From assembly GCA_016717725.1 (NCBI GenBank), contig JADKFA010000009.1, positions 62,001-126,000 of the forward strand: a stretch of DNA of 64,000 bases, read 5' to 3'. A program made the translations under genes and the position numbers. Positions 1 to 8,350 of the stretch are shown here, in pieces. The notes under the pieces are model-generated. The model was given only the letters and a program-made list of their open reading frames with translations. It was not told where the DNA came from and made no database searches. How positions within the stretch are numbered: the stretch's first letter is position 1; every line of letters begins with the position of its first letter. The stretch is from Bacteroidota bacterium (GTDB lineage Bacteria; Bacteroidota; Bacteroidia; AKYH767-A; OLB10).

Positions 1-396
1 AATATGAAAGCGAAGGGGAAAATATTAAAGGCAGGCAAAGTAGATGAGTGGCTCGACTGTGGAAACAAAGATGCCACTGTATATACCAACTTGCGAGTGT
101 TGGAGATGAAATATCCGAATAATCACATTGCAACATCAGCAAAAATTAATAATAGCGTAATCATTCCTCCTTGTTTCATTGGAGATGATGTAAGTATAGA
201 ATCGTCTGTAGTAGGTCCGCATGTAAGTATTGGAAAAAACACGAAGGTGATCAATAGCATACTTAAAAACAGTATTGTGAGAGATCATACTCGATTAAAA
301 AATGCCGGGATTGACAATTCATTGATAGGAAATTACGTTCATTATCACGGCCAATTAAAAGACCTTAGTATTGGCGATTATAGTACTGAATCCTAA
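1..396 (+). CDS. Sugar nucleotidyltransferase, C-terminal part (5' truncated by window edge)
   Basis: The reading frame is open from the first base, so this is the 3' end of a longer gene. The visible ~131 residues contain a left-handed beta-helix signature: repeated short hexapeptide-like strands (for example NNSVIIPP, ESSVVGPHVSIG, NSILKNSIV) preceded by a segment ending 'EWLDCGNKDA', typical of the end of the nucleotidyltransferase domain of glucose-1-phosphate thymidylyl/uridylyltransferase-like proteins. Such enzymes activate a sugar-1-phosphate with an NTP for cell-surface polysaccharide synthesis. The exact sugar cannot be read from this part. It ends 2 bases before the downstream TPR lipoprotein gene, which suggests one transcription unit. 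Confidence 0.8.
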   Translation, partial: NMKAKGKILKAGKVDEWLDCGNKDATVYTNLRVLEMKYPNNHIATSAKINNSVIIPPCFIGDDVSIESSVVGPHVSIGKNTKVINSILKNSIVRDHTRLKNAGIDNSLIGNYVHYHGQLKDLSIGDYSTES

Positions 397-398
397 TC

Positions 399-2153
399 AT
401 GAAAATACACCGACTTTTTTACATCCTCCCCTTAAGCGTTTCGCTTTTATTAAGTGCATGTAGCTCTTCTAAAAAAAGCACAAGTACAGCAGCGTCTCCA
501 TCTAGCAAGAATAAAAGCGAATTGACCGAACAACAACGGATCACGCTAACCTATACTTTTTTTGATGCACAAAAAGAAAAGGCAAGTGGAAACATTCAAG
601 CAGCGGCTGATTTGTTTGCGCAATGCATACGCTTAGATCCCAAGAATCATGCATCCATGTATGAATTGGCGGCAATCTACAATCAAAAGGGAAAAATTAA
701 CGATGCACTTTTCTTTATCAAAACAGCCTCTGAATTAAGTCCGGAAAATGAATGGTATACCATGTTACTTGCCGATACCTATGAGAAATCTGGGAAATAT
801 AGTAATGCAATTGAAATCTATCAGCAGCTTCATCGCCAAAATCCTGAGCGCATTGAATACTTATTCAATGAATCGGATGCTTTGTTGATGCAAGGAAAAT
901 TATTGGAAGCCATTAAAGTTTACGACAAAATTGAAGAGAAGTTAGGAGTATCGCGTGACTTGTCGATTCAAAAGCAACGCATGTACTTGAAGTTAGGAAA
1001 AGTAAATGAAGCTGCGAATGAGTTAGAGAAATTAATTAAATCGGAACCTGATAATTTAGATAATTATTCATTGTTAGTTGAGCTATGGCAAGTAAATAAT
1101 CAACCTGATAAAGCGAAAGAGACCATTCAACGCATGCAGCAAATCGATCCTGATAATCCGAGTATTGCTTTGGCATTGGCCGAACAATATCGCAGCGAAG
1201 GAAAAAAAGCTGAGTCGTTTGAGCAATTGAAAAAAGCTTTTTCCTCCAATCAACTTGCGAGTGAAGTAAAAATTAGAATTTTGACGAGCTACTTACCATT
1301 AGTGGAGTCGAGTCCAGAAATGATGGATCAATCATTGGAGTTAAGCAAACGCTTGAGTCAAACTCATCCCGGTGAAGCAAATCCTCAATCTGTTTATGGA
1401 GATTTTTTATCAGTCAACAAACAATACCCTGAAGCGAGAGATCAATATAGAATAAGTTTAAACCTTGATAAAAAAAATCTTCGAGCTTGGCAACAATTAT
1501 TACTACTTGAATCGGAGTTAAAAGATTTTAATACTATGGAAGAGGAATCAGAAGAAGCGCTAGGTCTTTTTCCAGATCAAAGTTTTTTGTATTTATTTAA
1601 TGGCATTGCGAAAATTCAAAATAAGAAATATGAAGATGCTGCTAAAACACTTTTAAGCGGAAGCAAATTAGTGGTAGATAATGATCAAGAGCAAATAGAT
1701 TTTTATTCCAACTTGGGTGATGTGTATGACAAACTTAAAAAGTTTGAAGACTCTGACAAATATTACCAAAAAGCGTTAAACATAGATGGAAGTAATATTT
1801 ATGTTTTAAACAACTGGGCTTATTATTTGTCGCTTCGTAATGAGCAATTGGAAAAAGCAGCAGAGATGTCGAAGAGAGCAAATGAAATTAGCCCGAACAA
1901 TGCTAACTTTTTAGATACGTATGCTTGGGTTTTATACAAGCAAGGAAAATTTAGTGAGGCTTTAACTTGGCTAGAAAAAGCCAAACAAAATTCAAGTGAA
2001 GTGAGTGGAACTGTATTGGAACATTATGGTGACATTTTATTTAAGCTTGGAAGAGTAAATGAAGCCATTGAATATTGGCAGAAAGCAAAAAAGACTGGTG
2101 ACCATTCTGAATTACTAGATAAAAAATTGAGTGATAAAAAGCTGTATGATTAA
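399..2153 (+). CDS. TPR-repeat lipoprotein
   Basis: 584 residues. The N-terminus is a lipoprotein signal: a hydrophobic stretch ending LLLSACSS, with the lipidated Cys at about residue 21. After a Ser-rich linker, the rest is a chain of tetratricopeptide repeats (characteristic A..LY...G....A pairs from about residue 45 to 575), so it is an alpha-solenoid scaffold exposed on the periplasmic side of an envelope membrane. No catalytic motif is visible. Its stop overlaps the start of the next gene by 8 bases. The order nucleotidyltransferase, TPR lipoprotein, DUF4292, EnvC-like protein is, from memory, a common Bacteroidota arrangement. Partner proteins are unknown. Confidence 0.88.
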   Translation: MKIHRLFYILPLSVSLLLSACSSSKKSTSTAASPSSKNKSELTEQQRITLTYTFFDAQKEKASGNIQAAADLFAQCIRLDPKNHASMYELAAIYNQKGKINDALFFIKTASELSPENEWYTMLLADTYEKSGKYSNAIEIYQQLHRQNPERIEYLFNESDALLMQGKLLEAIKVYDKIEEKLGVSRDLSIQKQRMYLKLGKVNEAANELEKLIKSEPDNLDNYSLLVELWQVNNQPDKAKETIQRMQQIDPDNPSIALALAEQYRSEGKKAESFEQLKKAFSSNQLASEVKIRILTSYLPLVESSPEMMDQSLELSKRLSQTHPGEANPQSVYGDFLSVNKQYPEARDQYRISLNLDKKNLRAWQQLLLLESELKDFNTMEEESEEALGLFPDQSFLYLFNGIAKIQNKKYEDAAKTLLSGSKLVVDNDQEQIDFYSNLGDVYDKLKKFEDSDKYYQKALNIDGSNIYVLNNWAYYLSLRNEQLEKAAEMSKRANEISPNNANFLDTYAWVLYKQGKFSEALTWLEKAKQNSSEVSGTVLEHYGDILFKLGRVNEAIEYWQKAKKTGDHSELLDKKLSDKKLYD

Positions 2154-2985
2154 ACATCATCTTCCCTTTCTTGTTGGTTTGATGATTTTAGCAATGACCA
2201 TTCAATCTTGTAAGTCAAGACAAAAATCATTGAACGTTCAACCAGGCGCTATCGTGCCTATGGAAAATGACTCCGTTCAAGTTTTGATGGAGAGATTAGA
2301 TTCATGCTCTTTCAAGGCTGAATGGATCAGTGGCAAAGCGAGCGTGAAGACAAATCAAGAAGGGAACGAAACTTCTTTCGATATTACTTTACGTGCAAAG
2401 AAAGACAGTGTTATCTGGATTTCTATTTCTCCTTTATTGGGCATTGAAGTGGCACGCGTGATGATCACACCTGACTCTGTAATGATGATTGATCGCATTC
2501 ATCGTAAATATCAGGTCAATACTTTTGAGACGATAAATAAGTTGCTTCAACTTAAAGTTAATTTTGAGATTGTACAAGCGCTATTATATGGAAATTTTTT
2601 CGCTTACAAAAAAAATGAAAATCGCTTTAATTCGGTGTATCTTGAAGATCGGTTTTATGTGCTAAGCTCTCTCAATAAAAAGAAACTAAAGCGATCGTTG
2701 GAAGAGGGCGATCTAAGCAAGCCCGTTATTCAAGACGTATTTATCAATGATACTTTTTATCGCATCTTTAAAATGTCGGTACTTGACCAAAGAATAAATA
2801 AAAGTTTATTGACAGAATATGAAGATTTTCGTCAAACCGATGCTGGACAGTTTCCATTTAAGTCGAAAACATTAGTAAAAGCCGAAAAAGAACTTGAGAT
2901 CTACATCGATTTCGGAAAATTAAAAGTTGGTGAAGTCCAAGAATTCCCATTCAATATCCCCTCGAACTTTGAACGAAGTCGTTAA
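2146..2985 (+). CDS. DUF4292 family lipoprotein
   Basis: The ATG at 2146 overlaps the preceding stop (ATGATTAA) and gives a lipoprotein signal (hydrophobic stretch then TIQSCKS). A GTG at 2131 in the same frame is possible but less likely. The mature part (about 260 residues) resembles DUF4292, a Bacteroidota family distantly similar in layout to LolA/LolB-type lipid-binding beta-sheet proteins (for example the segment GKASVKTNQEG.. DITLRAKKDSVIWISISPLLGIEVARVMITPDSV). Function is unknown; a role in envelope lipid or lipoprotein handling is inference. It overlaps the next gene. Confidence 0.82.
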   Translation: MIKHHLPFLVGLMILAMTIQSCKSRQKSLNVQPGAIVPMENDSVQVLMERLDSCSFKAEWISGKASVKTNQEGNETSFDITLRAKKDSVIWISISPLLGIEVARVMITPDSVMMIDRIHRKYQVNTFETINKLLQLKVNFEIVQALLYGNFFAYKKNENRFNSVYLEDRFYVLSSLNKKKLKRSLEEGDLSKPVIQDVFINDTFYRIFKMSVLDQRINKSLLTEYEDFRQTDAGQFPFKSKTLVKAEKELEIYIDFGKLKVGEVQEFPFNIPSNFERSR

Positions 2986-4207
2986 AAAACAGTTAAGCCT
3001 GATTATTTTCTTCCTAATAGTTTTAGGAAGCAGTTCTTCTTTTGCGCAAAACAAAAAGGAGCTTGAAAACAAAAAAGCAAAAATTCAAAAAGAAATTGAT
3101 TTTACGAATAGGCAATTAAAGATTGTAGAAAAAAATAAAAATAGCACAGCAGAACAATTAGCTACGCTTCGTAAAAAGATACAACTCCGGGAAGCTTTAA
3201 TAGGGACGATAAACTCTGAAATTTCCTCCTTGGGAGGAGCTATTGCTTCCACAACGAAAGAAATTGGGGGATTAGAAACGGAATTACAGAAGTTGAAAAG
3301 AGAATATGCCGTGATGATACGCAATGCATATTTAACACGTAACAATTACCAACTTCTCATGTTCATCTTTGCATCCGAAAATTTTAATCAGGCTTACAAA
3401 CGAATGAAATACCTTCAACAATATGGGGTGTATCGTAGAACCCAAGCTGCACAAATTTTGGGTACACAAGAACAGTTAACTGGAAAGAAGTTGGAACTGG
3501 AGCAAAAGAAAAACGAAAAAACAAGTCTGCGAAATACAGAGCAAAAACAAAAGTCGACATTAGAAAAAGAAAAGAAAGATCAGGACAAACTTTTAGTAAA
3601 ACTTACTGATCGAGAGAAAAAATTAAAAAAAGATTTAGCGGATAAGCAAGCTGCAAAGAAAAAACTTGATCGTGCGATTGAAAATCTCATCAAAAAAGAA
3701 ATTGAAGCTGCTCGTAAAAAGGCAGTAGCTGCAGGAAAAAAGAATATCACCAACAGCAATGTATTTACCTTAACTCCAGAAGCAGCGAAATTGTCGAATA
3801 GTTTTTCGGGCAACAAAGGATTACTTCCTTGGCCTGTGAATGAAGGAACGATATCCAGCTTGTTTGGAGAACATCCTCATAAAGAACTTAAGGGAATAAT
3901 GGTAAAGAATAATGGTATCGATATTCAGAGTGGTAGAGGAGCAACTGCAAGGAGTATTTTTGAGGGAACCGTAAGTGGGGTGATCACAATTCCAGGAGCT
4001 GGAAAAGCAGTTATTATTCGGCATGGAGATTACTTAAGTGTGTACTCCAATTTAGAAAGTGTTTCAGTAAGTACTGGAGATAAAGTCAACACAAAGCAAT
4101 CCATCGGAACTTTGGGTGAAGGTGAAGGTTCTAAAGGAGAAATCCATTTAGAGATTTGGAAAAATTCTTCGAAGTTAGATCCAAAAAATTGGTTGGCAAG
4201 AAAATAA
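2969..4207 (+). CDS. EnvC-like murein hydrolase activator with degenerate LytM/M23 domain
   Basis: I chose the TTG at 2969 because it gives a clean signal peptide (KKQLSLIIFFLIVL, then SSSSFAQ). A TTG at 2927 in frame is the longer alternative. A long Lys/Glu/Gln-rich coiled coil (about residues 30-250) is followed by a C-terminal LytM/M23 domain (about 290-412). The zinc-ligand pattern is degraded: the HxxxD position reads NNGID (residues ~314-318), the YxHL histidine is replaced in YSNL, and the HxH motif reads EIH. Coiled coil plus inactive LytM is the layout of EnvC, which activates cell-division amidases in the periplasm. The gene overlaps DUF4292 by 17 bases, as in an operon. Confidence 0.85.
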   Translation: MNEVVKKQLSLIIFFLIVLGSSSSFAQNKKELENKKAKIQKEIDFTNRQLKIVEKNKNSTAEQLATLRKKIQLREALIGTINSEISSLGGAIASTTKEIGGLETELQKLKREYAVMIRNAYLTRNNYQLLMFIFASENFNQAYKRMKYLQQYGVYRRTQAAQILGTQEQLTGKKLELEQKKNEKTSLRNTEQKQKSTLEKEKKDQDKLLVKLTDREKKLKKDLADKQAAKKKLDRAIENLIKKEIEAARKKAVAAGKKNITNSNVFTLTPEAAKLSNSFSGNKGLLPWPVNEGTISSLFGEHPHKELKGIMVKNNGIDIQSGRGATARSIFEGTVSGVITIPGAGKAVIIRHGDYLSVYSNLESVSVSTGDKVNTKQSIGTLGEGEGSKGEIHLEIWKNSSKLDPKNWLARK

Positions 4208-4218
4208 TTTTTATTGTG

Positions 4219-4863
4219 TCACACTAATCCTTGGTTGATTGCTTTTGCAACTGCCTCGGTCATACTTACCACATGTAACTTCTCGTAAATATTTTTCATG
4301 TGTGAACGAACCGTTTCGTAACTAATATGACAATGATCGGCAATCATCTTATAACTCATTCCCTTTACTAAGCAACCCAAGACTTCCTTTTCACGATTCG
4401 ACAAATTATAATTAGGAATTTCTTTTGCAACGATAGGAGGTGGATTTTGCAAAAAGCCAAGCACTTTACGAGCCACAGTAGGACTCATAGGAGATCCTCC
4501 TTGATACACCTCCACAATAGATTCCAAAATACGAGATGGAAGTGTATTCTTTAAAATGTAACCAGAGGCCCCAGCACATATTGCTGCAAACACTTTGTCA
4601 TCATCTTCAAAAGATGTTTGCATTAAAACATTCAGTTTTGGAAACAACTTTTTTATTGTTTTCAATCCTTCAATGCCACTTACATGAGGCATCTCAATAT
4701 CCATCATAACCACATCGGGTTCACAGGAATCAATCTTTGCTTTAATATCCACACAATCAACAAACGCACCTACTAATGAAAATCCTGGTGCTTCTTCAAT
4801 CAATGATGACATGGATTCAAGGAATAAATTATTATCATCAAAGATTGCTACACGAATTGACAT
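4219..4863 (-). CDS. NarL/LuxR-family response regulator
   Basis: 214 residues. The receiver domain (about 1-120) has the acidic pair D9/D10, phospho-acceptor D55 in MMDIEMP, and the conserved Lys in the YILKNT segment. A C-terminal LuxR-type helix-turn-helix (about 148-210) carries LSNREKEVLGCLVKGMSYK followed by the recognition-helix region TVRSHMKNIYEKL. It should bind DNA as a phosphorylated dimer. No sensor kinase is adjacent, so it is an orphan here. It is convergent with the EnvC-like gene, with only 11 bases between stops. Confidence 0.92.
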   Translation of the reverse strand: MSIRVAIFDDNNLFLESMSSLIEEAPGFSLVGAFVDCVDIKAKIDSCEPDVVMMDIEMPHVSGIEGLKTIKKLFPKLNVLMQTSFEDDDKVFAAICAGASGYILKNTLPSRILESIVEVYQGGSPMSPTVARKVLGFLQNPPPIVAKEIPNYNLSNREKEVLGCLVKGMSYKMIADHCHISYETVRSHMKNIYEKLHVVSMTEAVAKAINQGLV

Positions 4864-5236
4864 AAATTCTTTTATTTATTTATTTCTCTAAATTACGAAA
4901 TCCATTTGAATAAAATATAGGCAGCAAATTAACAATTATTTCGCATCGTGCCATCTCGAATTTTTTTAGCAAAATGCGAAAATTAAGTGAAATACAAAGC
5001 TAAAAAGTAAACTTTTTATTAATAAGAAGTAAAGGAATATAAGGCAAATTCTACTAGAAATAAACTGGAGTTGATTTTAGAATTGATTTAAGAATTTCCA
5101 ATTCTCCCATCTCTTTTCATTAAATTCGGATTCATTCTAATTTTCTTTGCACCAAATAAATTAATCAACGTTCTCTATTTCAATTATTTATCTTTATTCA
5201 CGGAATAATTTTCATGGAACGGGCTAATAAAAATAC
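4864..5236. other. AT-rich intergenic region between divergent genes
   Basis: About 370 bases separate the response regulator from tatA. Very AT-rich. I see no ORF, RNA gene or strong inverted repeat. It should hold the promoter of the minus-strand regulator, but no clear box was found for it. The tatA promoter-like box lies at its right edge. Confidence 0.6.
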
Positions 5237-5244
5237 TACCTTTG
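5237..5244 (+). promoter_or_regulatory. Bacteroidota-type -7 box (TACCTTTG) of tatA
   Basis: Matches TAnnTTTG, the known Bacteroidota -7 consensus, 18 bases upstream of the tatA ATG. No clear -33 TTTG element was identified. Confidence 0.55.
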
Positions 5245-5262
5245 CTCTGTAAAATTCTAAAA

Positions 5263-5466
5263 ATGAATCTGACTATACTTATTGGATTTCTTGGAGGCAT
5301 GGGCGCTCCAGAAATAATATTACTTCTCGTAGTAGTGCTACTCTTTTTTGGTGGAAAGAGAATTCCTGAACTTGCTAAAGGATTAGGTAAAGGAATAAAA
5401 GAATTTAAAGATGCTTCGAAAGGAACAGTTGAAGAAGGAACAAAAAAAATAAGCGATAAAGATTAA
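5263..5466 (+). CDS. tatA: Sec-independent translocase subunit TatA/E
   Basis: 67 residues from the ATG at 5263 (an upstream in-frame TTG falls inside the promoter box and was rejected). It has the full TatA pattern: a short N-terminus, a transmembrane helix (EIILLLVVVLLFFGG), the hinge FFGGKRIPELAKGLGKGIKEFKDA forming the amphipathic helix, and a charged tail. TatA oligomers form the pore of the twin-arginine translocase, which exports folded proteins across the inner membrane. No tatC is adjacent. It is a single-gene unit with its own promoter box and a strong terminator. Confidence 0.93.
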   Translation: MNLTILIGFLGGMGAPEIILLLVVVLLFFGGKRIPELAKGLGKGIKEFKDASKGTVEEGTKKISDKD

Positions 5467-5490
5467 TCTTTCTTTAATAAATAAAAATTA

Positions 5491-5520
5491 AAAAGGGAGT
5501 CCAAATGGACTCCCTTTTTT
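5491..5520. terminator. Bidirectional rho-independent terminator
   Basis: A perfect 12-base stem (AAAAGGGAGTCC / GGACTCCCTTTT) with an AAAT loop and a T run, placed between the convergent tatA and SRPBCC genes. The A run on the left lets it serve both strands. Confidence 0.9.
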
Positions 5521-5535
5521 GTCATACACTTTCTT

Positions 5536-6537
5536 CTATTTCACAGGGTAACAAATCTCAGTTAGCCATTTTGTAGAATCTTTTTCTGTCATTGGATCTG
5601 TTACATATTTTTCCCAAGGTGCGCCGATCACTTCTAGTTTATTTGTTGCGATATAATTATGTGCAGCTTCATGTCCTGCAGGAGTTCCTTCATAAGGACC
5701 CATATAAGAAACTACTAACATATTACCGCCTGCATATTTTCCGAGTTGAATATTACCTTCTTTTTTTGCAGTTTTATTTACTGGAATACATGCATCCATT
5801 TCCCAATTCGTAGTAGATTCAGTATAGTAAATAGCAAAGGGAGATCCGACTGCTTCTAATTTTTGTTTTTCTATTTCACCCATCAATGCACCATAATGCA
5901 TTCCTAATTTTTGTCCAATAGTAGCAATACTTACCGTATCATGAATGAACACATATTCAGCTGCCGGCATAACTTTTACTTCCATATTAAAAGTAGGAGC
6001 GATGGCTACAGGATTTTTTTCGGCGGCTTCACTCAGTGCCTTTAACCCACTATCGAAAGTATCTTCCATCATTCCAACACCTATTTTCCAAAATAAACGC
6101 ATGAAAGGATTAGCTCCTACTTCACTATCAAAATACCAAGTTACGTTTGTTTCTTCACCATCTTTTTCAAAACGGAATCCACTGAGAGCATCCTTTTCTC
6201 CTTCAAAAGTAAGTAACGTAACAATTGATTCGTTTTCTTTCACATCTGACAAAGTCATTTTTCCAACGCCGGTCTTATCACCCACCCATGAGTAACTGGC
6301 TCCATTACCAGAAGGAATATCATTATATGTAATTTTCATTGCAGGATCCATTGCTTTCCAAGGACTCCAATTTTCCCAATTCTTCATTACATTCACTTGA
6401 TTAAAAATAGATGCAGAAGATGCTTTCATATTCATGCTTCTCTCAATATGTACGGTAGATGGCATCATCCAACCAATAATGGCAAGTACCACAATAATGA
6501 TGGTAAGTACGATTAAAATTTTCTTTAGAATTTTCAT
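5536..6537 (-). CDS. Membrane-anchored SRPBCC / GyrI-like effector-binding protein
   Basis: 333 residues from the ATG at 6537. The open frame extends upstream but that part is not protein-like. The N-terminus is one transmembrane helix (ILIVLTIIIVVLAIIGWMM). Residues ~30-175 resemble an SRPBCC ligand-binding domain (HIERSMNMKAS.. WENWSPWKAMDP, a layout seen in polyketide cyclase/START-like proteins). Residues ~185-333 resemble the GyrI-like/AraC effector-binding fold ending in LTEICYPVK. The ligand is unknown. It is a standalone gene convergent with tatA. Confidence 0.8.
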   Translation of the reverse strand: MKILKKILIVLTIIIVVLAIIGWMMPSTVHIERSMNMKASSASIFNQVNVMKNWENWSPWKAMDPAMKITYNDIPSGNGASYSWVGDKTGVGKMTLSDVKENESIVTLLTFEGEKDALSGFRFEKDGEETNVTWYFDSEVGANPFMRLFWKIGVGMMEDTFDSGLKALSEAAEKNPVAIAPTFNMEVKVMPAAEYVFIHDTVSIATIGQKLGMHYGALMGEIEKQKLEAVGSPFAIYYTESTTNWEMDACIPVNKTAKKEGNIQLGKYAGGNMLVVSYMGPYEGTPAGHEAAHNYIATNKLEVIGAPWEKYVTDPMTEKDSTKWLTEICYPVK

Positions 6538-6722
6538 GAGATTCAATTTTTTTTGTTGAAGTGTAAAACTAATAAAATTGATTGAATCAGAAATACCAAT
6601 TATGGAGATGCGTTCATTTATGCGAACCAAAAAACAACTCCCTTTTAATTTCCAAAAGCAGAATCTATGGCTGAAAACATATTGTGAATCAATTCATAAT
6701 GTTAAATGAAACTGGATTTCAT

Positions 6723-6730
6723 TACTTTCG
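6723..6730 (+). promoter_or_regulatory. -7-like box (TACTTTCG) of gpsA
   Basis: One mismatch to TAnnTTTG, ending 4 bases before the gpsA ATG. The same TACYTTCG variant precedes meaB and the M1 aminopeptidase gene at similarly short distance, implying very short leaders. Confidence 0.45.
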
Positions 6731-6734
6731 CAAT

Positions 6735-7724
6735 ATGCAGAAAATTACAGTACTTGGCGGGGGTAGCTGGGCAACAGCATTAGTAAAAATATTAAGTAAC
6801 CAAGCCGATGAAATTCATTGGTGGGTACGCAATCCAGAAACTGTTACATTCATTCAACAGTATCAGCACAATCCAAATTATTTAAGTGATGTTACTTTAG
6901 ATTTAGATAAAGTAAAACCGACGAGTAATATTAAAGAAGCAATACAATCTTCATCAATTATTTTACTTGCTGTTCCATCTGCATTTTTAAAAACAACATT
7001 AGAAAATATAACCGAAAAAGATTTTTTAGATAAAATTGTTTTTTCTGCAATTAAAGGAATTGTTCCTGAACACAATTTGATTGTTGGAGATTACATGCAA
7101 CAATATTTCAAAGTTCCTATTCATCGAATGGGCGTTATCACTGGGCCATGCCATGCTGAAGAAGTTGCGCTCGAGAAACTAAGTTATTTAACAGTAGCTT
7201 GTCCTGACATTTCTACTACTTCAGCTGTTGCAAATCTACTAACGTGTAGGTATATACGAACAATTGTTTCAGACGATATTTTTGGAACAGAATACGCAGC
7301 CGTATTGAAAAATATTATGGCAATTGCTAGTGGAATTTGTCATGGACTTGGTTATGGAGATAATTTTCAAGCCGTACTAATTTCAAATGCTATTCGAGAA
7401 ATAAAAAGATTTGTTGATGCTGTTCATCCTATTAAAAGAGATATTAATGACAGTGCTTATTTGGGTGATCTATTAGTAACGTCCTATTCTCAATTTAGTC
7501 GCAATCGCACTTTTGGATCAATGATTGGAAAAGGATATTCTGTAAAAAGTGCACAACTCGAAATGAATATGATAGCAGAAGGTTATTATGCCATTGCTTG
7601 CATTCATTCTATTAATCAAAAAACAGAAGTTGATTTACCTATTTGTAATGCCGTTTACAATATTATTCATGAAAAAAAATCGGCCAAAGAAGTGATGAAA
7701 TTACTTAGTGAAAAGCTGACCTAA
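6735..7724 (+). CDS. gpsA: NAD(P)H-dependent glycerol-3-phosphate dehydrogenase
   Basis: 329 residues from the ATG at 6735, preferred over the upstream in-frame ATGs because the Rossmann fold begins immediately (MQKITVLGGGSWATAL). Further family marks are SAIKGI, ITGPCHAEEVA (about residues 135-145), the catalytic-lysine segment AAVLKNIMAIASGI (about 188-200) and LGDLLVTSYSQFSRNRTFG. It reduces dihydroxyacetone phosphate to sn-glycerol-3-phosphate for phospholipid synthesis in the cytoplasm. It is a single-gene unit. Confidence 0.95.
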   Translation: MQKITVLGGGSWATALVKILSNQADEIHWWVRNPETVTFIQQYQHNPNYLSDVTLDLDKVKPTSNIKEAIQSSSIILLAVPSAFLKTTLENITEKDFLDKIVFSAIKGIVPEHNLIVGDYMQQYFKVPIHRMGVITGPCHAEEVALEKLSYLTVACPDISTTSAVANLLTCRYIRTIVSDDIFGTEYAAVLKNIMAIASGICHGLGYGDNFQAVLISNAIREIKRFVDAVHPIKRDINDSAYLGDLLVTSYSQFSRNRTFGSMIGKGYSVKSAQLEMNMIAEGYYAIACIHSINQKTEVDLPICNAVYNIIHEKKSAKEVMKLLSEKLT

Positions 7725-7763
7725 ACCCATTTTTAACTCAACATCCGCTGTTTACCCTAGGAT

Positions 7764-7790
7764 GAAAAGAGGCTTTTCTTGGATTTTTTT
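7764..7790 (+). terminator. Weak candidate terminator after gpsA
   Basis: GAAAAG-agg-CTTTTC hairpin followed after a few bases by a run of seven T. The stem is short, so the call is tentative. Confidence 0.4.
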
Positions 7791-8350
7791 GAGGATGATT
7801 TCCTGCTATAAAAGTATTGTGCATCCAATTCGTTCTTTCGCACTTTCAAATTCTATGGAGTCTATTTTCTTTAATTCGACTATTTATCGATTCGTTTTTC
7901 AAAGAGCTTAAATGAAAGGTTGACGAATATGGTTAAAAAATCAACTGTTTTACCACTTAGATGCAGTTGAAAATATTGATCCCCTTTTCGATTTATAAAT
8001 TCTAATTAATTATTATTCAATATATTACAATATATTTTCACTGCATTTTAATTGCTTAACTACATAAATTCACCTCTGTTACTAGTCTCAAATAGTTTAA
8101 TAATCTCTTTCCTTCGAAATAATCAAATTCGAAAAATGCTTCGTTTCGCAAGCCCCTCTTTTCAGTCTTTATTGATTTGCTTGCAGTATTGATATTTTCA
8201 CCCATAAAATTATGCAGTTGGCAATAAATTATTGAAGTAAAATCAATATATTTACAGTTGCAGTACCTAGTACCTCCAAAACAATCTTATATGAAAATGT
8301 ATTATTAATAATTTGATAATATATTTTACCATTTATTATTACCACCCGAT
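7791..8350. other. Long AT-rich leader region of the giant adhesin gene
   Basis: About 560 bases with no ORF of note. It presumably holds the promoter and any regulatory sites of the giant gene. The segment just upstream of the start is extremely AT-rich (TATATTTTACC region near 8320), and I found no convincing TAnnTTTG box. Confidence 0.5.

Noticed and set aside
5945..6295. 116-residue plus-strand ORF
   Set aside because: Entirely antisense to the SRPBCC/GyrI-like gene, low-complexity Ser/Phe-rich translation, no start context.
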